Source of the DNA: Marthasterias glacialis
Lineage: Eukaryota > Echinodermata > Asteroidea > Forcipulatida > Asteriidae
Direction: 5' to 3'
Length of the DNA stretch: 64,000 nucleotides
Assembly (NCBI GenBank): GCA_911728455.2
Contig: OU452219.1
Location: forward strand, 22,255,219 to 22,319,218
Shown here: piece by piece, positions 26,101 through 37,019 of the stretch
Layout of the letters: every line of letters starts with the position of its first letter
Numbering within the stretch: position 1 is the stretch's first letter
Translations under genes and position numbers: made by a program
The notes under the pieces: generated by a model
What the model was told of the DNA's origin: nothing
The model's input: the letters and a program-made list of their open reading frames with translations, nothing else
The model's database searches: none

Positions 26101-29100
26101 ATTGCCCAAGTGGGGAGTGCTATTGGAAAACCTGTGTGCCCATTTTGCTGCCGGTGCTGCATACTCCTAAGGAGTTGAGATGGATACAGGCATGCTTAGG
26201 GCCTGATGAACAGGAGTAATAGTAGTGTATAGCGCTCTGAGGGGCCTACTTGGCTTGAAAAAGTGCATAATAAATGCGCCTCTTTCCAGCCTTAATGAGT
26301 TAAAGAGATTATATTTGCTAACATTGCAATATTGTCCCTTGATATTAAAAATCAAACAAAGCTAAAGTGCTCATTATGTTTGCTTCATACTGTAATGAGT
26401 TTATCAGTCATCGTTGAACATTTTTTAATGATATTAATTTTATTTCCAGGTGCCCAATCAGAATGTGTCTGAGCAAGAGAGTTGGGCTCAGGTTAAATTA
26501 GCGAACGGCAAATGCATCAAGACAAGACTCCTTATCGGTAATATTTTGACTTTTAACTTCAGTTCTTGTTCGGTAACTTGTATTATTATTATCATACATG
26601 TATATCTTTCTGGTAATAAAACCAAGGAATCCTCAAAAGTGCCTTGCGCTGAATTCTGTAGGCCTGAAAAGATAAAGAAATGTCAGTTTTAGATGTGGGA
26701 GGAAAACTCCAACTAGGTAAACCTACGCAAATCAGGTAAGGACTGAAAACACAATCCATATTCAAAGCTCTGAGGCAGAATTCGAACCAGGGTCCACAGA
26801 GGTGAAAGGCCTCCCTGCTAACATTCCTAATCAGCTGATTTCCTCAATTTTAGTTTCCCAATGTGCCATTGAAAGTTAAAAAACACAGCACAAATTCTAA
26901 AAACTATCCTTTTTTTCACAAACTGCAGTTTGCATGATTGGAATTATATGGACTTGAAAAATGACATATTAAATATTGACTCTTCATTGTTTGTCAATTC
27001 ATTATTGTTTGATGTTTTCAGGTGCCGACGGCCCAAACTCGTCGATAAGGACATTGAGTGATGTACCAATGCTACAATGGCAGTACGACCAATCAGCAGT
27101 AGTAGCTACCCTCCATCTATCAGAGGTAAGAATTAACAAGCCCAACACCAGTGAATTTAACACACTAGTGACCATGAGCCGCAGGGCTACACCGAGTACC
27201 AGCTGCTACGTTCATTTACTTTTATCGTACAATCACACTCACCTCATCAACTTCATTTTAAGTAATTGCTAAATATCTGAACACGTGTGCCCACTTTATC
27301 ATGGACAGCAACCTTGATCATCAATTTAACTACAAAGTGCATTCCAATAAGATAAATGCATTGCTATAGCAACATATCTACTGTAGTACCACCAAATTAA
27401 AACCTAATTATATTAATGGTTTATTCTTTTTTCCAGTCGACTGATAATGTTGTAGCTTGGCAGAGGTTTTTACCTACTGGACCAATTGCTATGTTACCGG
27501 TGAGTCAGATGAGTATTTCATATACTACAGACATGATATCGTTCCTACTTAAATCTCATTTTCAATTTGTTGGCCCACAGAAAATAAGTTTGTTGTTATA
27601 CAGCCTGAAAAGTCTATAAAAGTCTACACTATGTTTAGGTCAGCGCTTATACTCCATTAAATTGTTTTATTCTATTCAAGAGTCAAATATGATAGTAGTC
27701 ATGATAGTAATGCTATGGCAGGCATTCAAGTCAAGTTTGTTATGTAACTAGGCGCAAGAGCTTGAAACTTTGAGTTAAGATTATCACGACTTAAAACTGC
27801 ATTCATGAAAACCAAAAACAGTTTAGGCATTCTTAGTGGTTGAAAGGTGGTCACATGACCATGTTTACCTGGTTTTAAACGGCTGATAAAGACACGGCTG
27901 GAGGTGTTTAAGACCGGTTATTTTAGTCTGGTTTTCTGGTTTGATACTCTAATACTAGAAAACGCATATGAAGAGGCTCAAAACAGACCCATAGTGCAAA
28001 GCTGGGCTCCTGAACGTAATGTACACATAAAGCAAAAATTATTGCTAATCGAGCAAGGTTTATTATGTCGTTCCCTAATTTTTTTGTGACATTTTATTTT
28101 TTAACAATGAAAGGGCATTTATGAAAGGGAATAAAAGAGTGGTGACTCGGTCTTAATCAGCCGTTTAAAACCTTACAGTGTCGCAGCCGTGCAGTAAATA
28201 CCCTCGCCTTCGCCTCTCCATAGTTTCTCTAACCTTGGTTGGCAAAAACTCGGGCTGTGGCGCCCAAAAGAAATGTCTGTTAGACTTTTTGGTCCAATCC
28301 AGCCTCTCTCTCAAAATATTAATATATATTATGCAAACTTCTTCCCATAGCTGACCAATGAGCTAAGTTCCCTTGTGTGGTCAACCACTCACAGCGAGGC
28401 AGAATCTTTATTGCTCATGAATGAGGAACAGTTTGTGGACGAAGTCAACAACGCTTTTGTAAGTGAATAATGTTTCTGGATTTCTAAACTGCATTGAGAA
28501 AAGTTTCAATCCAAGCTGATGAGAGTAATAAATTTGTGCACATGAAAAAGTGAAATTGGAAATAATACAAATTCCAAAAAGAGGGAAAACATATAAAGAG
28601 AGTAAAGCTGTTTAATTTTTACCCAATTATTATCTTGTAACTTGTTATTTACCTTCACAGACTGCAGGTGTTTCCCACCATTGTTTGGTCTTTTGCTCCT
28701 TAATGTTTAATCCTAGTACCATATATTTTATTGTCAAAGCAAACTGATGGAGTGAAAAATAAACTGAACTGGTTTTACTTTTTCTATTAATTTCATTCCA
28801 TCAGTGGGATGACAGTATGAAAATTGAAGCAGCTACAACTGCTGGTCAGCTTTTCAACAGTGTCTTATCAGTGGTCAAGCCATCTGGGTCAGCGGTCAGA
28901 CAGTTGCCACCAAGTGTAGCCAGCATCTCACCAGGCAGTAGGGCTAAGTTTCCTCTATCTCTAGGTCATGCTTCTCACTACGTCAAGCCACGTATTGCTC
29001 TAATTGGGTAAGTTATTGGACTAAAAAGAATCTAGTTGGGCTCACCTTGGATATAATCAATATATGAGTCGTTATTATAATTATATCTTTCTGGTAATGA

Positions 29101-31463
29101 AACCAAGGGACCCTTAAAAGTGACTTGCACTGTGATATCTGTGTGAAGAAAGCGATGAAGAAAGTCAGTTTAAGATGTAGGAGGAAAACAATCCCCAATA
29201 GGGGAAACCCATGCAATCAGGTACTAAAAACCTGATCCACATGCAAGGCCCCTGTTCGAGATTCGAACGGGGGTCATGCAGGTGAAAGGCAGGGAAGAAA
29301 CCACACAGCCAACCTGAATGCCCAGTTGTGTGGTTCTTGACATTTCGATCAGTATACTCTGATGGTCTTCAAGAGAAAAAAACTAAGTACACCTCATGGG
29401 GAGATTATTTCCATTATTTCCATTAAACCCAACTAGACTTTTTTCCCACCGTGCAAAGTTTCAAATCTTATTTTGACTAAATAATTAGAATTTGAAACTC
29501 TTTAAGGTGGGAAAACAAAGCAGAATTTTTGGTTTGTGTTAACACCATTAAATCTAAAATGAGTTGTGGTGGATCTAAAAAGTCCCCATGGTGTAAGAAG
29601 TTGTTGTCTTAGTCAGTATGCTCTGACTGTCTTCAGCAGAAAAAGAACATTGATCAGATCAAACATATCGAAATCAATGCATACTAATCAAAACATCTTT
29701 TTTGTTTTGGAGATTGCCTGGAACAGGCTGCCTGTAAATTTCCTTTTGTGACATTTCCTTTTGTGTTCTTTGCTTTTTCAGTGCTTTATTGTGCAACTTT
29801 ATAAGCAAGCAAAGGTATAAGTTAGTTTTCATGTTTTTTTTTCCATCTTCTCTAGTGATGCAGCTCATCGTGTTCATCCCATGGCTGGTCAAGGAGTCAA
29901 CCTTGGATTTGGGGATGTAGCTTGTCTCAGAGACACGTTGGTATCAGCAGCTACAATGGGCAAAGATTTGGGTAAGGACAAACTTGGTACTTACTCTAAA
30001 CAAAACTATCTCTTCAAATTGATGTGTCTTTGTTCTACAGTGATTTTACACCCAGTCCTCTGCAAGGAAAGTACTGGTCGCAAAGTTAAAGATGGGTCTA
30101 AACTTTCAACAGTAACATGGTTGTTAAACCTAGGAGTGCATGCATTCACCACATGATAATAATAATAATATGCAGTTCTTGCAAAGCGCTATATGACATC
30201 CAAGGGGTGTCTCAAAGCGCTAATTATTTGAGTGTTAGAATGGTGTAAAATGCCATTTTATTTTAAACCCTTCCAGTGCAAATTTTGTCAACATCCTAAA
30301 GCATCCTATTATCTCACATTTCAAACTGGTTTGTTCATTTCTGAATTTCGATGATATTCAATCACAAAGACATTGAGTTTGGCCTTTTGACTGATGTAAA
30401 AATTCCTCTTGGTCCGTACAGACTCACATGTTGTTCATACACAATGCTGTTATGTTTCAAATAAAATGACATTTTTCACCATTTTAACATGAGGTTTCAG
30501 AGACTTAAATATCTTTCCACTTTCATAAGGACTCTATCTATTGGGAAATGAGTGCATCACAAAACTGAATTTGACCTTGAAGACCCCTTTAATTACGAGA
30601 CCAACTTTATATTGCACCTTGTAAGGGTTTACAAGGTGATGCAGTGCAATCTGCTGCCAAACATGCCAGAAACACTGGGGTAAACCCTTTCTCTTAACAG
30701 TAAGTGTACTGGGTTCTTTTACGGGCATTCCAGAACACACAGGACCTACAACTAATTAACGTCCCATCCCAAGGAGAAAGCAACTGTGGTTAAGTGTCTT
30801 GTTCTAGGACACAAGTGCAAGTGTCATGACCAGGACTTGAACCAACACTCTGACATTCTGACACTGAATGCCAGAGCTTGACTTCGTTGCACTGACCAGG
30901 ACACTCCAAGTGTCATATTGCAGAGTTATTACTTGAAACCACAATGGATGATATTGAATGGTCAGACAGGGTAGTAGGAGCGTTGAGTGTGTACTGGGTA
31001 GATACAATCACCACGTGATATCATTTTGCAGGCTGGCGTATTTTACCCATCATTCAAAACAACATTGGATGATATTGATTGGTCAAACAGTAGGAGGGTT
31101 TATAGTTACATGTGTTTTTGCATGAAACATCAATCATTACATGTAGACACATAGCTCATCAAGTCTGGGAGTATTTAGGTGGTATTTTCTGTGACATTAC
31201 TACACAAGCTGCCAGTGCTACTTTGTGAATGATCCATTATTTTTCAATCTTTCCTGACCATAGGCTGCCAATCTCACCTCCTTGAGTATGAGACTGAGAG
31301 ACAGAGAAACGTCATCCCAGTAGTAGCCGCCATAGATAGCCTGAAGCGCCTTTACTCTACAGACAATCCTGCAGTAGTGCTAGCAAGAAGTCTGGGACTA
31401 CAGGCTACCAATGCTCTAGAACCTTTAAAGCAGCAGATTATTTCACTGGCTACAGGAAGATGA
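17182..31463 (+). CDS. COQ6: Ubiquinone biosynthesis monooxygenase COQ6, mitochondrial
   Basis: Eleven exons: 17182-17256, 19830-20076, 21906-22046, 23230-23462, 26450-26537, 27022-27125, 27437-27499, 28351-28458, 28805-29007, 29856-29971, 31264-31463 (ends TGA). Phases fit throughout, giving 525 aa (human 468). COQ6 is a flavin-dependent monooxygenase of the matrix-side complex Q that hydroxylates the ubiquinone ring at C5. Exon 1 encodes a basic, acid-free presequence ([19 protein letters not shown]). The FAD dinucleotide motif [17 protein letters not shown] is at residues 92-108; MQVWDACS and [17 protein letters not shown] follow; GADGPNS (262-268) and [20 protein letters not shown] (from about 418) are the DG and GD FAD-binding motifs; YETERQRN and [13 protein letters not shown] close the protein. 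Exon 1 is assigned by its ATG, donor GTGAGC and phase 0 match. The stretch between presequence and FAD motif is longer than in human COQ6. Confidence 0.95.
17321..18091. mobile_element. MITE with about 50-bp terminal inverted repeats
   Basis: The ends, 17321-17375 and 18044-18091, are inverted copies starting GGTAGGAC and containing GTTGCACTG and CACTGACGTCCTGG. Each arm also folds on itself (AGGACGTCAGT against ACTGACGTCCT). The 771-bp element lies in COQ6 intron 1. No transposase-like reading frame and no clear target duplication were seen, so it is a non-autonomous DNA element of undetermined superfamily. Confidence 0.75.
18107..18790. mobile_element. Non-autonomous element, copy 1 (shared with 37676-38225)
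   Basis: Begins 'tagacccagtaactggggc' and shares several blocks in the same order with 37676-38225, including 'aattgtactcacgatcattt' and the inverted-repeat end with 'ggtatcctgcgttgactgcg'. The right third is a long imperfect palindrome. It directly abuts the MITE on its left, within COQ6 intron 1. Confidence 0.65.
18812..18867. repeat. 15-bp tandem repeat, about 4 copies
   Basis: The unit aattaattccaagaa is repeated about four times with single substitutions. Confidence 0.85.
20150..20300 (-). repeat. tRNA-like SINE fragment, minus strand
   Basis: On the minus strand the B-box-like GTTCAAATCC is preceded by a region resembling an A box (GGCGGTCTAGCGGTTTTAAG). It lies in COQ6 intron 2, a short distance before another copy in the opposite orientation. 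Confidence 0.5.
20340..20430 (+). repeat. tRNA-derived SINE head, plus strand
   Basis: A-box-like TGGTCTAGTTGATTAAGA and a good B box GGGTTCAAATCCCACC are spaced as in a tRNA, but the acceptor stem does not pair. This is the usual picture of a tRNA-derived SINE, not a functional tRNA. Confidence 0.6.
21468..21694. mobile_element. hAT-type MITE with 8-bp target duplication
   Basis: The 227-bp element has 16-bp terminal inverted repeats (CAGTGGTGTAACCAGA and, reversed, CAGTGGCATAACCAGA) and is flanked on both sides by GGGACTTG (21460-21467 and 21695-21702). The CAGTGG ends and 8-bp duplication are those of the hAT superfamily. The inside is almost only G runs and AT-rich spacer, with no coding. 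It sits in COQ6 intron 2. Confidence 0.88.
22080..22220. repeat. GACTC-rich repeat with a 9-bp stem hairpin
   Basis: Contains CCGGTCTCG-GACG-CGAGACCGG, a perfect short hairpin, followed by many GGACTC/GACTTGGACTC motifs. Dispersed repeats of this type are known in animal genomes. COQ6 intron 3. Confidence 0.5.
22872..23009. mobile_element. Fold-back hairpin element
   Basis: Arms of about 50 bp (22872-22923 and 22960-23009) are near-perfect inverted copies, each containing TTTGCAAGAAAAAT and ATTGTTAATGGCTTCACAT. The 36-bp loop carries TTTCGACCCTAGCAGACTC, the same core as in COMMD1 intron 2. COQ6 intron 3. Confidence 0.8.
23853..23890 (+). other. CTGAAGA-stem-GAAAC module, hammerhead-like
   Basis: CTGAAGA (23856-23862), an inverted repeat CGATCAG/CTGATCG with a six-base loop, then AAAC. 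This resembles the catalytic core of a minimal hammerhead ribozyme but is one base out of register: if the outer C-G pair forms, the G of GAAA is used up. Related modules lie near 29336-29372 and 29605-29637 on the minus strand. Confidence 0.35.
26577..26840 (-). repeat. tRNA-derived SINE, copy 1 of a family in COQ6 introns
   Basis: Shares its order of blocks with 29080-29340: 'atatctttctggtaat', 'aaaaccaagg', a GATGT(A/G)GGAGGAAAA stretch, 'aatcaggta', then a B-box-like GGTTCGAATTC on the minus strand and 'aggtgaaaggc'. The plus-strand order shows both copies inserted in the same orientation. COQ6 intron 5. Confidence 0.65.
27871..28172. mobile_element. MITE with 23-bp inverted ends
   Basis: Ends GGTTTTAAACGGCTGATAAA and, reversed from the right, GGTTTTAAACGGCTGATTAA differ at about one position. 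The 302-bp element lies in COQ6 intron 7. A target duplication was not clear, so the superfamily is not assigned. Confidence 0.75.
29080..29340 (-). repeat. tRNA-derived SINE, copy 2
   Basis: Second copy of the repeat at 26577-26840, in COQ6 intron 9. The B-box-like region on the minus strand is CGTTCGAATC. The tail runs into a CGATCAGTATACTCTGAT module. Confidence 0.65.
30740..30900 (-). repeat. tRNA-derived SINE, minus strand
   Basis: Read on the minus strand it has GGTTCAAGTCCTGG (B box) 3' of an A-box-like segment. It shares 'acacaagtgtcatgaccagg' type sequence with 15560-15670. COQ6 intron 10. Confidence 0.6.
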
Positions 31464-31689
31464 CTTAATGTTGCATGTTAAAGGATGCAAATAACAGAAG
31501 CAGTTTATGATTTTATGGCCTTGACCTTTAACTTAGACTGGCATGAGATGATATGGCCGTTGGATGTATGTACTCTGTTTGGAGTGAGCATTCTGTGAAT
31601 GACAGAGGGACATTGTAATCTAGTTACTAGTATGACTTCACTCTCATCGTGATCAAAACATGGTTAGGGTAAGGGGTAGGGTACTGGCT

Positions 31690-32735
31690 CAAATGACAAC
31701 TGAGTGACTGGTCACTCAATATCCATGCTAATGAGGGGATTTTTGATGATATCGGAATACATGACAGATTACTGGCTCAATTGAGGACTGAGTGACCGGT
31801 CATTCAATATCCATGCTAATGAGGGGATTTTTGATGATATCGGAATACATGACAGATTACTGGCTCAATTGAGGACTGAGTGACCGGTCATTCAATATCC
31901 ATGCTAATGAGGGGATCTTTGATGATAACGGAATACATGACAGATTACTGGCTCAATTTAGGACTGAGTGACTGGTCATTCAATATCCATGCTAGTGAGG
32001 TGATCTTTGATGATATTGGAATACATGACAGATTACTGGCTCAATTGAGGACTGAGTGACCGGTCATTCAATATCCATGCTAGTGAGGTGATCTTTGATG
32101 ATATTGCAATACATGACAGATTACTGGCTCAATTGAGGGGACTGAGTGACCGGTCATTCAATATCCATGCTAGTGAGGTGATCTTTAATAATATTGGAAT
32201 ACATAACAGATTACTGGCTCAATCGAGGACTGAGTGACCGGTCATTCAATATCCATGTTAGTGAGGTGATCTTTGATGATATTGCAATACATGACAGATT
32301 ACCGGCTCAATTGAGGGGACTGAATGACTGGTCATTCAATATCCATGCTAGTGAGGGCATCTTTGCTGGTATTGCAATACATGACAGATTGTTGGCTCAA
32401 ATGAGGACTGAGTGACCGGTCATTCAATATCCATGCTAGTGAGGGCATCTTTGCTGGTATTGCAATACATGACAGATTACTGGCTCAAATGAGGACTGAG
32501 TGACTGGTCATTCAATATCCATGCTAGTGAGGGCATCTTTGATGATATTGCAATACATGACAGATTACTGGCTCAAATGAGGACTGAGTGACCCTGAGTG
32601 ACTGGTCATTCAATGTCCGTGTAAATGAGGTGATATTTGATGATATTGGAATACATGACAGGTTATTGGCTCAATTAAGGGCTGAGTGACCATCATGAGT
32701 GGCCGATCATTCAATGTCCGTGTAAGTGGTGCCTT
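31690..32735. repeat. 88-bp minisatellite, about 11-12 copies
   Basis: The unit carries GACTGAGTGACCGGTCATTC, AATATCCATGCTA, TGATGATAT and ACATGACAGATTACTGGCTC. Early units are exactly 88 bp apart (31787, 31875, 31963). Later units differ by a few bases or a short insertion. It starts about 230 bp after the COQ6 stop and ends before the first AATAAA (33025-33030), so it may lie in the 3'UTR. Some units are open in one frame over 70 codons by chance. Confidence 0.92.
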
Positions 32736-33024
32736 CCTAAGTGGACTTTATTAGTATGTGGCCATCAGGTCCAAATTTCATGGCTCATGCTTACCGCAAA
32801 ATTCTGCACTTACAACCCATACAAATACATGATTTACAGGATGTGATAAGTACAGAATTCTGCGATAAACAAAATTTGTTAAGCTGGGTAAAACATTTGT
32901 TCAGCTGATAACATGATTTGTTATGCAATATTTTTGTTCTGCCTTAAGCAAGTTTTTTAACTTAGGCCATGAACATCTGTATAATTGTTAAACCTTAACT
33001 CTGTGTTTTCATTACAGAGGTCAG

Positions 33025-33030
33025 AATAAA
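33025..33030 (+). terminator. COQ6: First AATAAA downstream of COQ6
   Basis: This is the first canonical signal I find after the COQ6 stop, 1.56 kb away. Whether it is the one used is not shown by sequence; variant signals closer to the stop were not excluded. Confidence 0.4.
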
Positions 33031-33265
33031 ATTCCAATAGATCTATACTAAGGTTTGTTTTGTGAAGTAATTTTAAGTGTGTGACAACTTATTTTATTCA
33101 TTCATTTCCTATTAATTCATTATTCATCATGATATAAAAACATGAAATTTCATATCCCGTGTGTTAAAAAAAATAGACGGCACTCTTAAGTACATGAAAT
33201 AAGAAACAAAGTAAAAAGGCTAAACAACACTGAAACACAAAAATAATGATACATCATTAAAACCT

Positions 33266-34020
33266 CAGTGGCGTAGTCATACGAAAGAAGAAGAAAACAT
33301 TATTCCACCGCACTTTAAAATTAGTGTTAGAAGTTAGAATTAAAAGATGAATGGAATTTTGCAAGAATGATCTCCTAAAGCGCTGTGTTTTTGCACATAG
33401 AGGCCTGATTCTGCCAGATTTTTGCACACTAACCAGGTGGTTCAGTGGATGGGTGGGGTCCTGCATGATGAACTTGTGTCGTAATTCCTAGCAGTAAGAG
33501 GGACATACCACACAAAAAAACAAAAGGTCGAAATAGATTGAGTCACACTCTGATAACAAAGATAAAGTAATTTATACCTTAAAAGATTTAAGATTTCTGA
33601 TGCAAAATGTCTGTTGATTAGGTATTGAAACGATTTGTTGAGTGTTTTCTGTCCAGCAGTGGCGCAGTCAAAGGGGGGGGGGCCAAAGAAGGGCAGCTGT
33701 TCCCCAGTTGAACAGCTTGCCAGTGGCATAGCCACGGGGAGCAGCTGTCCCCCCACCATTTTCTAGTGCCCCCTCCCCCATGAAAAAATCCAGATACATT
33801 CAAAAACATGGTCCTGACCCGCCACCCCGCCCAAGTGAAAACATCCATCTTGTATGTCACCCCGCCCCCCCCCCCTCCTCTGAACACTGCAATTTGCAAT
33901 AATCAGACAATTTTAGACTTGACCTCAACTGAAATTTACCCCTCCACAAATATCTGTGCCCCCCCCCCTTCCACTTTCCCCCAGACCCCCTGCAAAAACT
34001 TATGCAGGCTATGTCACGGA
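33266..34020. mobile_element. Cluster of CAGTGGCRTAG(C/T) element ends, hAT-like
   Basis: Three copies of a CAGTGGCGTAGTC/CAGTGGCATAGCC end occur at 33266, 33657 and 33721, and a degenerate opposite end (GGCTATGTCAC) near 34006. They resemble the hAT-type ends at 21468-21694 and enclose G or C runs. Probably two or three nested, decayed MITEs; no target duplication could be paired. Confidence 0.5.
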
Positions 34021-34648
34021 TGGTTGTCAATAATTGTTCCTAGGTATTTATATCAGTCGACGGCTGATACTGCGGTCCGTCTGTATCTTCTCTTGCTCAC
34101 AAAGTCACATGATCAGCATGAAAATTGCTTTAACTTCCCAACGCTTTAGCCAATTGTAACCAAACATGGACATAAGGACAACTGACCAAAGTTTGCACTA
34201 GGTATTAGGTCAAAGGTCATCTACAGGTCATGTAGTGTAGGGGCCATTTAACTGAAATAAGAGAAAATGCTCCTTTTCAACAATCTTGCCAATTTTTAGC
34301 CCTATTTGGTCTGATGCATCTTGATCAGAGCCCAATGTAAGGTCAGCTGATAGTTGTGCTTACCCCAACCCTTAATTGTTCAATGTTGAGGGTGTAAAGG
34401 GCTAATTGTAAGGGTTAATCGCTAAGTTTTAAAGGTTGGGGTGGGGGTTAAGGTTTAAGGAATAATCTTTAAAGTGCTAAGATCAATGGGTAAATGAGAG
34501 CAGGGGTGGAGGTGTTGGGGATACGGATAAAGTGTTGATGGTTAAGGGTTGATGTTGTTCCTTTTGATATTTCATGTGACTTCTGCCAAAATTGCCAAGG
34601 TAAATCTTAAGTGCTGTTTAATTTTAGTCAAAGTTGCAAGGGGTAATT

Positions 34649-34690
34649 AGTTTACACAATGGGTAGAGATCTCTACCCATTGTGTAAACT
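34649..34690. repeat. Perfect 42-bp palindrome
   Basis: The left 21 bases (starting AGTTTACACAATGGG) are exactly the reverse complement of the right 21, with no spacer; the centre is between 34669 and 34670. Flanks do not extend the symmetry. Confidence 0.95.
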
Positions 34691-34746
34691 GAGCGCTATT
34701 TATGACTAGTGTGCTTAAAAGGGGCTTTGTGTTCTTTTTGTATCAG

Positions 34747-34886
34747 CTTTAGCTCCCCAGACTTCTCCTGCTCATATTGCATTTTCTGGTCAGGCCATTA
34801 GCCCTTATGCCAACACCCAGCCATCAGGTCCATGCAGCCCCATAGTCCACTCCAGTCTTGCTAGGAGTAGTACTTGCCAGCCATAA
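34747..34886 (+). CDS. Putative terminal exon, unrecognised
   Basis: A T-rich tract and CAG precede 45 open codons (begins LAPQTSPAHIAFSGQAISPY, ends SSTCQP) and a TAA stop; an AATAAA follows about 10 bases later (34896-34901). The peptide is Ser/Pro/Ala/Gln-rich, unlike chance AT-rich ORFs. No upstream exon in the correct phase was identified and no family is recognised; a repeat origin is possible because similar P-rich frames arise in the 46-kb array. Confidence 0.25.
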
Positions 34887-34901
34887 CCCCTCGGCAATAA
34901 A

Positions 34902-36491
34902 CAAAGCAATTGGACTCCAAGCTCAGCCCTCAGCTCCAGCTCTCACCCGAGCCACCACTTAGGATCAGCACAACAAAAAAACAAGCCTCGACCAGAGAGA
35001 AATTTTGTTTAAAAGATGTTCTAATCAGGTTAAAAGGAAAAGAGGCTGCAGAGGTGAAGGTAGCAGGTTCTAATCCCACTCTGAACTATTTTACTGGCAG
35101 AAGTGACTGTGACAATAAAATAAAAGGTCAAGATAAAAATAAAAATAAAACAATGACACCTTATTGCATATCTTGTTTTAAGAAATAAGATTTTAAGCTT
35201 CGAAATATAAACATAATCTTAACTTTATATATAAAATAGTAAGCATTCAGATTAAAATTTTCATTTTGTAATTCACCTTAATCCTTGATCTGTTGCAATT
35301 TATGTGATATCTCTGAGAAATTTTCTGATCAAACTTATTTATATTTTATTTAATTGTTTATTTATTCAAAATCAAATAGACATCACAATCAGAAGACTGA
35401 ATTGCGTCTATTTTGTTAATTGATTCAATTTAGAAAGTTACAAAATAACAAACAGTACAATGCAATTAGGGAAATCAAAGCACAGTAGAAAACATTTGTG
35501 TAAAAGGGAAATAAGGGTCATTAGGGGTGAATACAATAAAAAAAAATTCATTCGTGAATCAATTATAAAGCCATTCTTAATTTTAAAAAAGACAAGTGTA
35601 TGACATAATAGCACAGAAAAAGATTTTCCTGTCCTGCCTGCATGCAGGACTCACACCCCCACTCCCCTCCCCCTTTAAAAAGAAATAACAAACTGGTACC
35701 ATTGAGTTTTACCACATTGGTTTACCATATTTGTATGCTCCCAATAAAATAAGTTTACTGGTGATGTATCTTCTGATCCCCACAGTATTTGTTGTGGCAG
35801 AAACAATAATAGACTTTGACAAAATAAAAAACAAATAAAAAAATAAACAAAATAAAAAAATCTCTCTATGTTTATCCTTTATGATTTGTAGCCATTTTAG
35901 GTATAATAAGTGGTTTATTGTTTTAAAAAAACGTACTATTCACTGCAAGAAGCAGAATTACACAAAAGTTAAAAAAGTAAACAAATTGTCTGAATTAAAA
36001 CTTTCTTAAAAAAAAAAAAAAAATATAAGATAAATAAATTAGTCTGACTTTATTTAAACAGAAAAGTGTTCATTGCAAGTGCTCAATATGTTTTAAAAAT
36101 ACATTATAAAGTTATATTAAAGGGGTTATGAACTTATAAAAACTTCAAAAGTTTCAAATAATGATGATTTGTCCAATGAGTTGGACTTTGTTTTGTTATG
36201 CTAAGTAGTTTCTGAAATGCCGGGTGTATGATCACGTGGTACATTTACCGAGATACTTTTATGAGCAATTTTCTTACCAATTGTGCGTTATCTTTTTCTT
36301 GTTTAGTTTTTTTAATGGTTCATTTTATTATTTTTTTATTGGGGTATTGTAACTTCAGACAAAAAAAAACTGCCTATGGCCAAATAATGAAGAGAACGCC
36401 CCTTATTTTGTTATGCAAATTAGGTTGTGAAAGCCGTTGCATGATCACGTGACACAGGTAGCAGGTTGTGCCGCTCATTTTTAAAGAGAAA
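34902..36491. other. AT-rich intergenic DNA
   Basis: Long A- and T-rich stretches, several A runs, and no exon-like frame. A CACGTG E-box-like site occurs shortly before the putative first exon at 36492. Confidence 0.5.
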
Positions 36492-37019
36492 ATGGACGTC
36501 GTCATACCCTCGATTCGTATTCTTCAACAAATTCAAGTTTTTACAGGGTTCCAAGGGCACAGCTTCCCCCAAAAGTGTGATGGTGAGTTACTTATTTGTT
36601 TGTGATAATGACTCATTTTTTAGAAAGGATTTTCACACAGTGATTTTATAAGAATCGTAGGGGTAACTTTTTCAACAAACTGAGCGGGAAGTCTTGATCA
36701 TACACTGTTTCAATTACTGCACTCTCGGCAAGATTTCCTGACCTTATCATCAGATAAGACTACCAATTCAAAGAGGAAAAACACAAAGTATGGCTGCCTA
36801 CGTGCTTGGGTCAAAGATACGAAGTGGATTGGCACCATTTAGTGGGATTCCTTTTCTTTTCCAGTTTCCAGAACATAGGGCATTTTGGAAATTCCATAGA
36901 CCACGTAGACCTTTCCGCAAATAATATTGCCTGTTTGATAGCAATGGTCGAAAGGCACTGTGGGAAGGAAAAGGAAACAATGTTTGCACCTTCATCCTTC
37001 CCGAACCTCTGAATCCCCA

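Noticed and set aside
31690-32735. CRISPR-like array
   Set aside because: Units are contiguous 88-bp repeats without unique spacers, in an animal genome.
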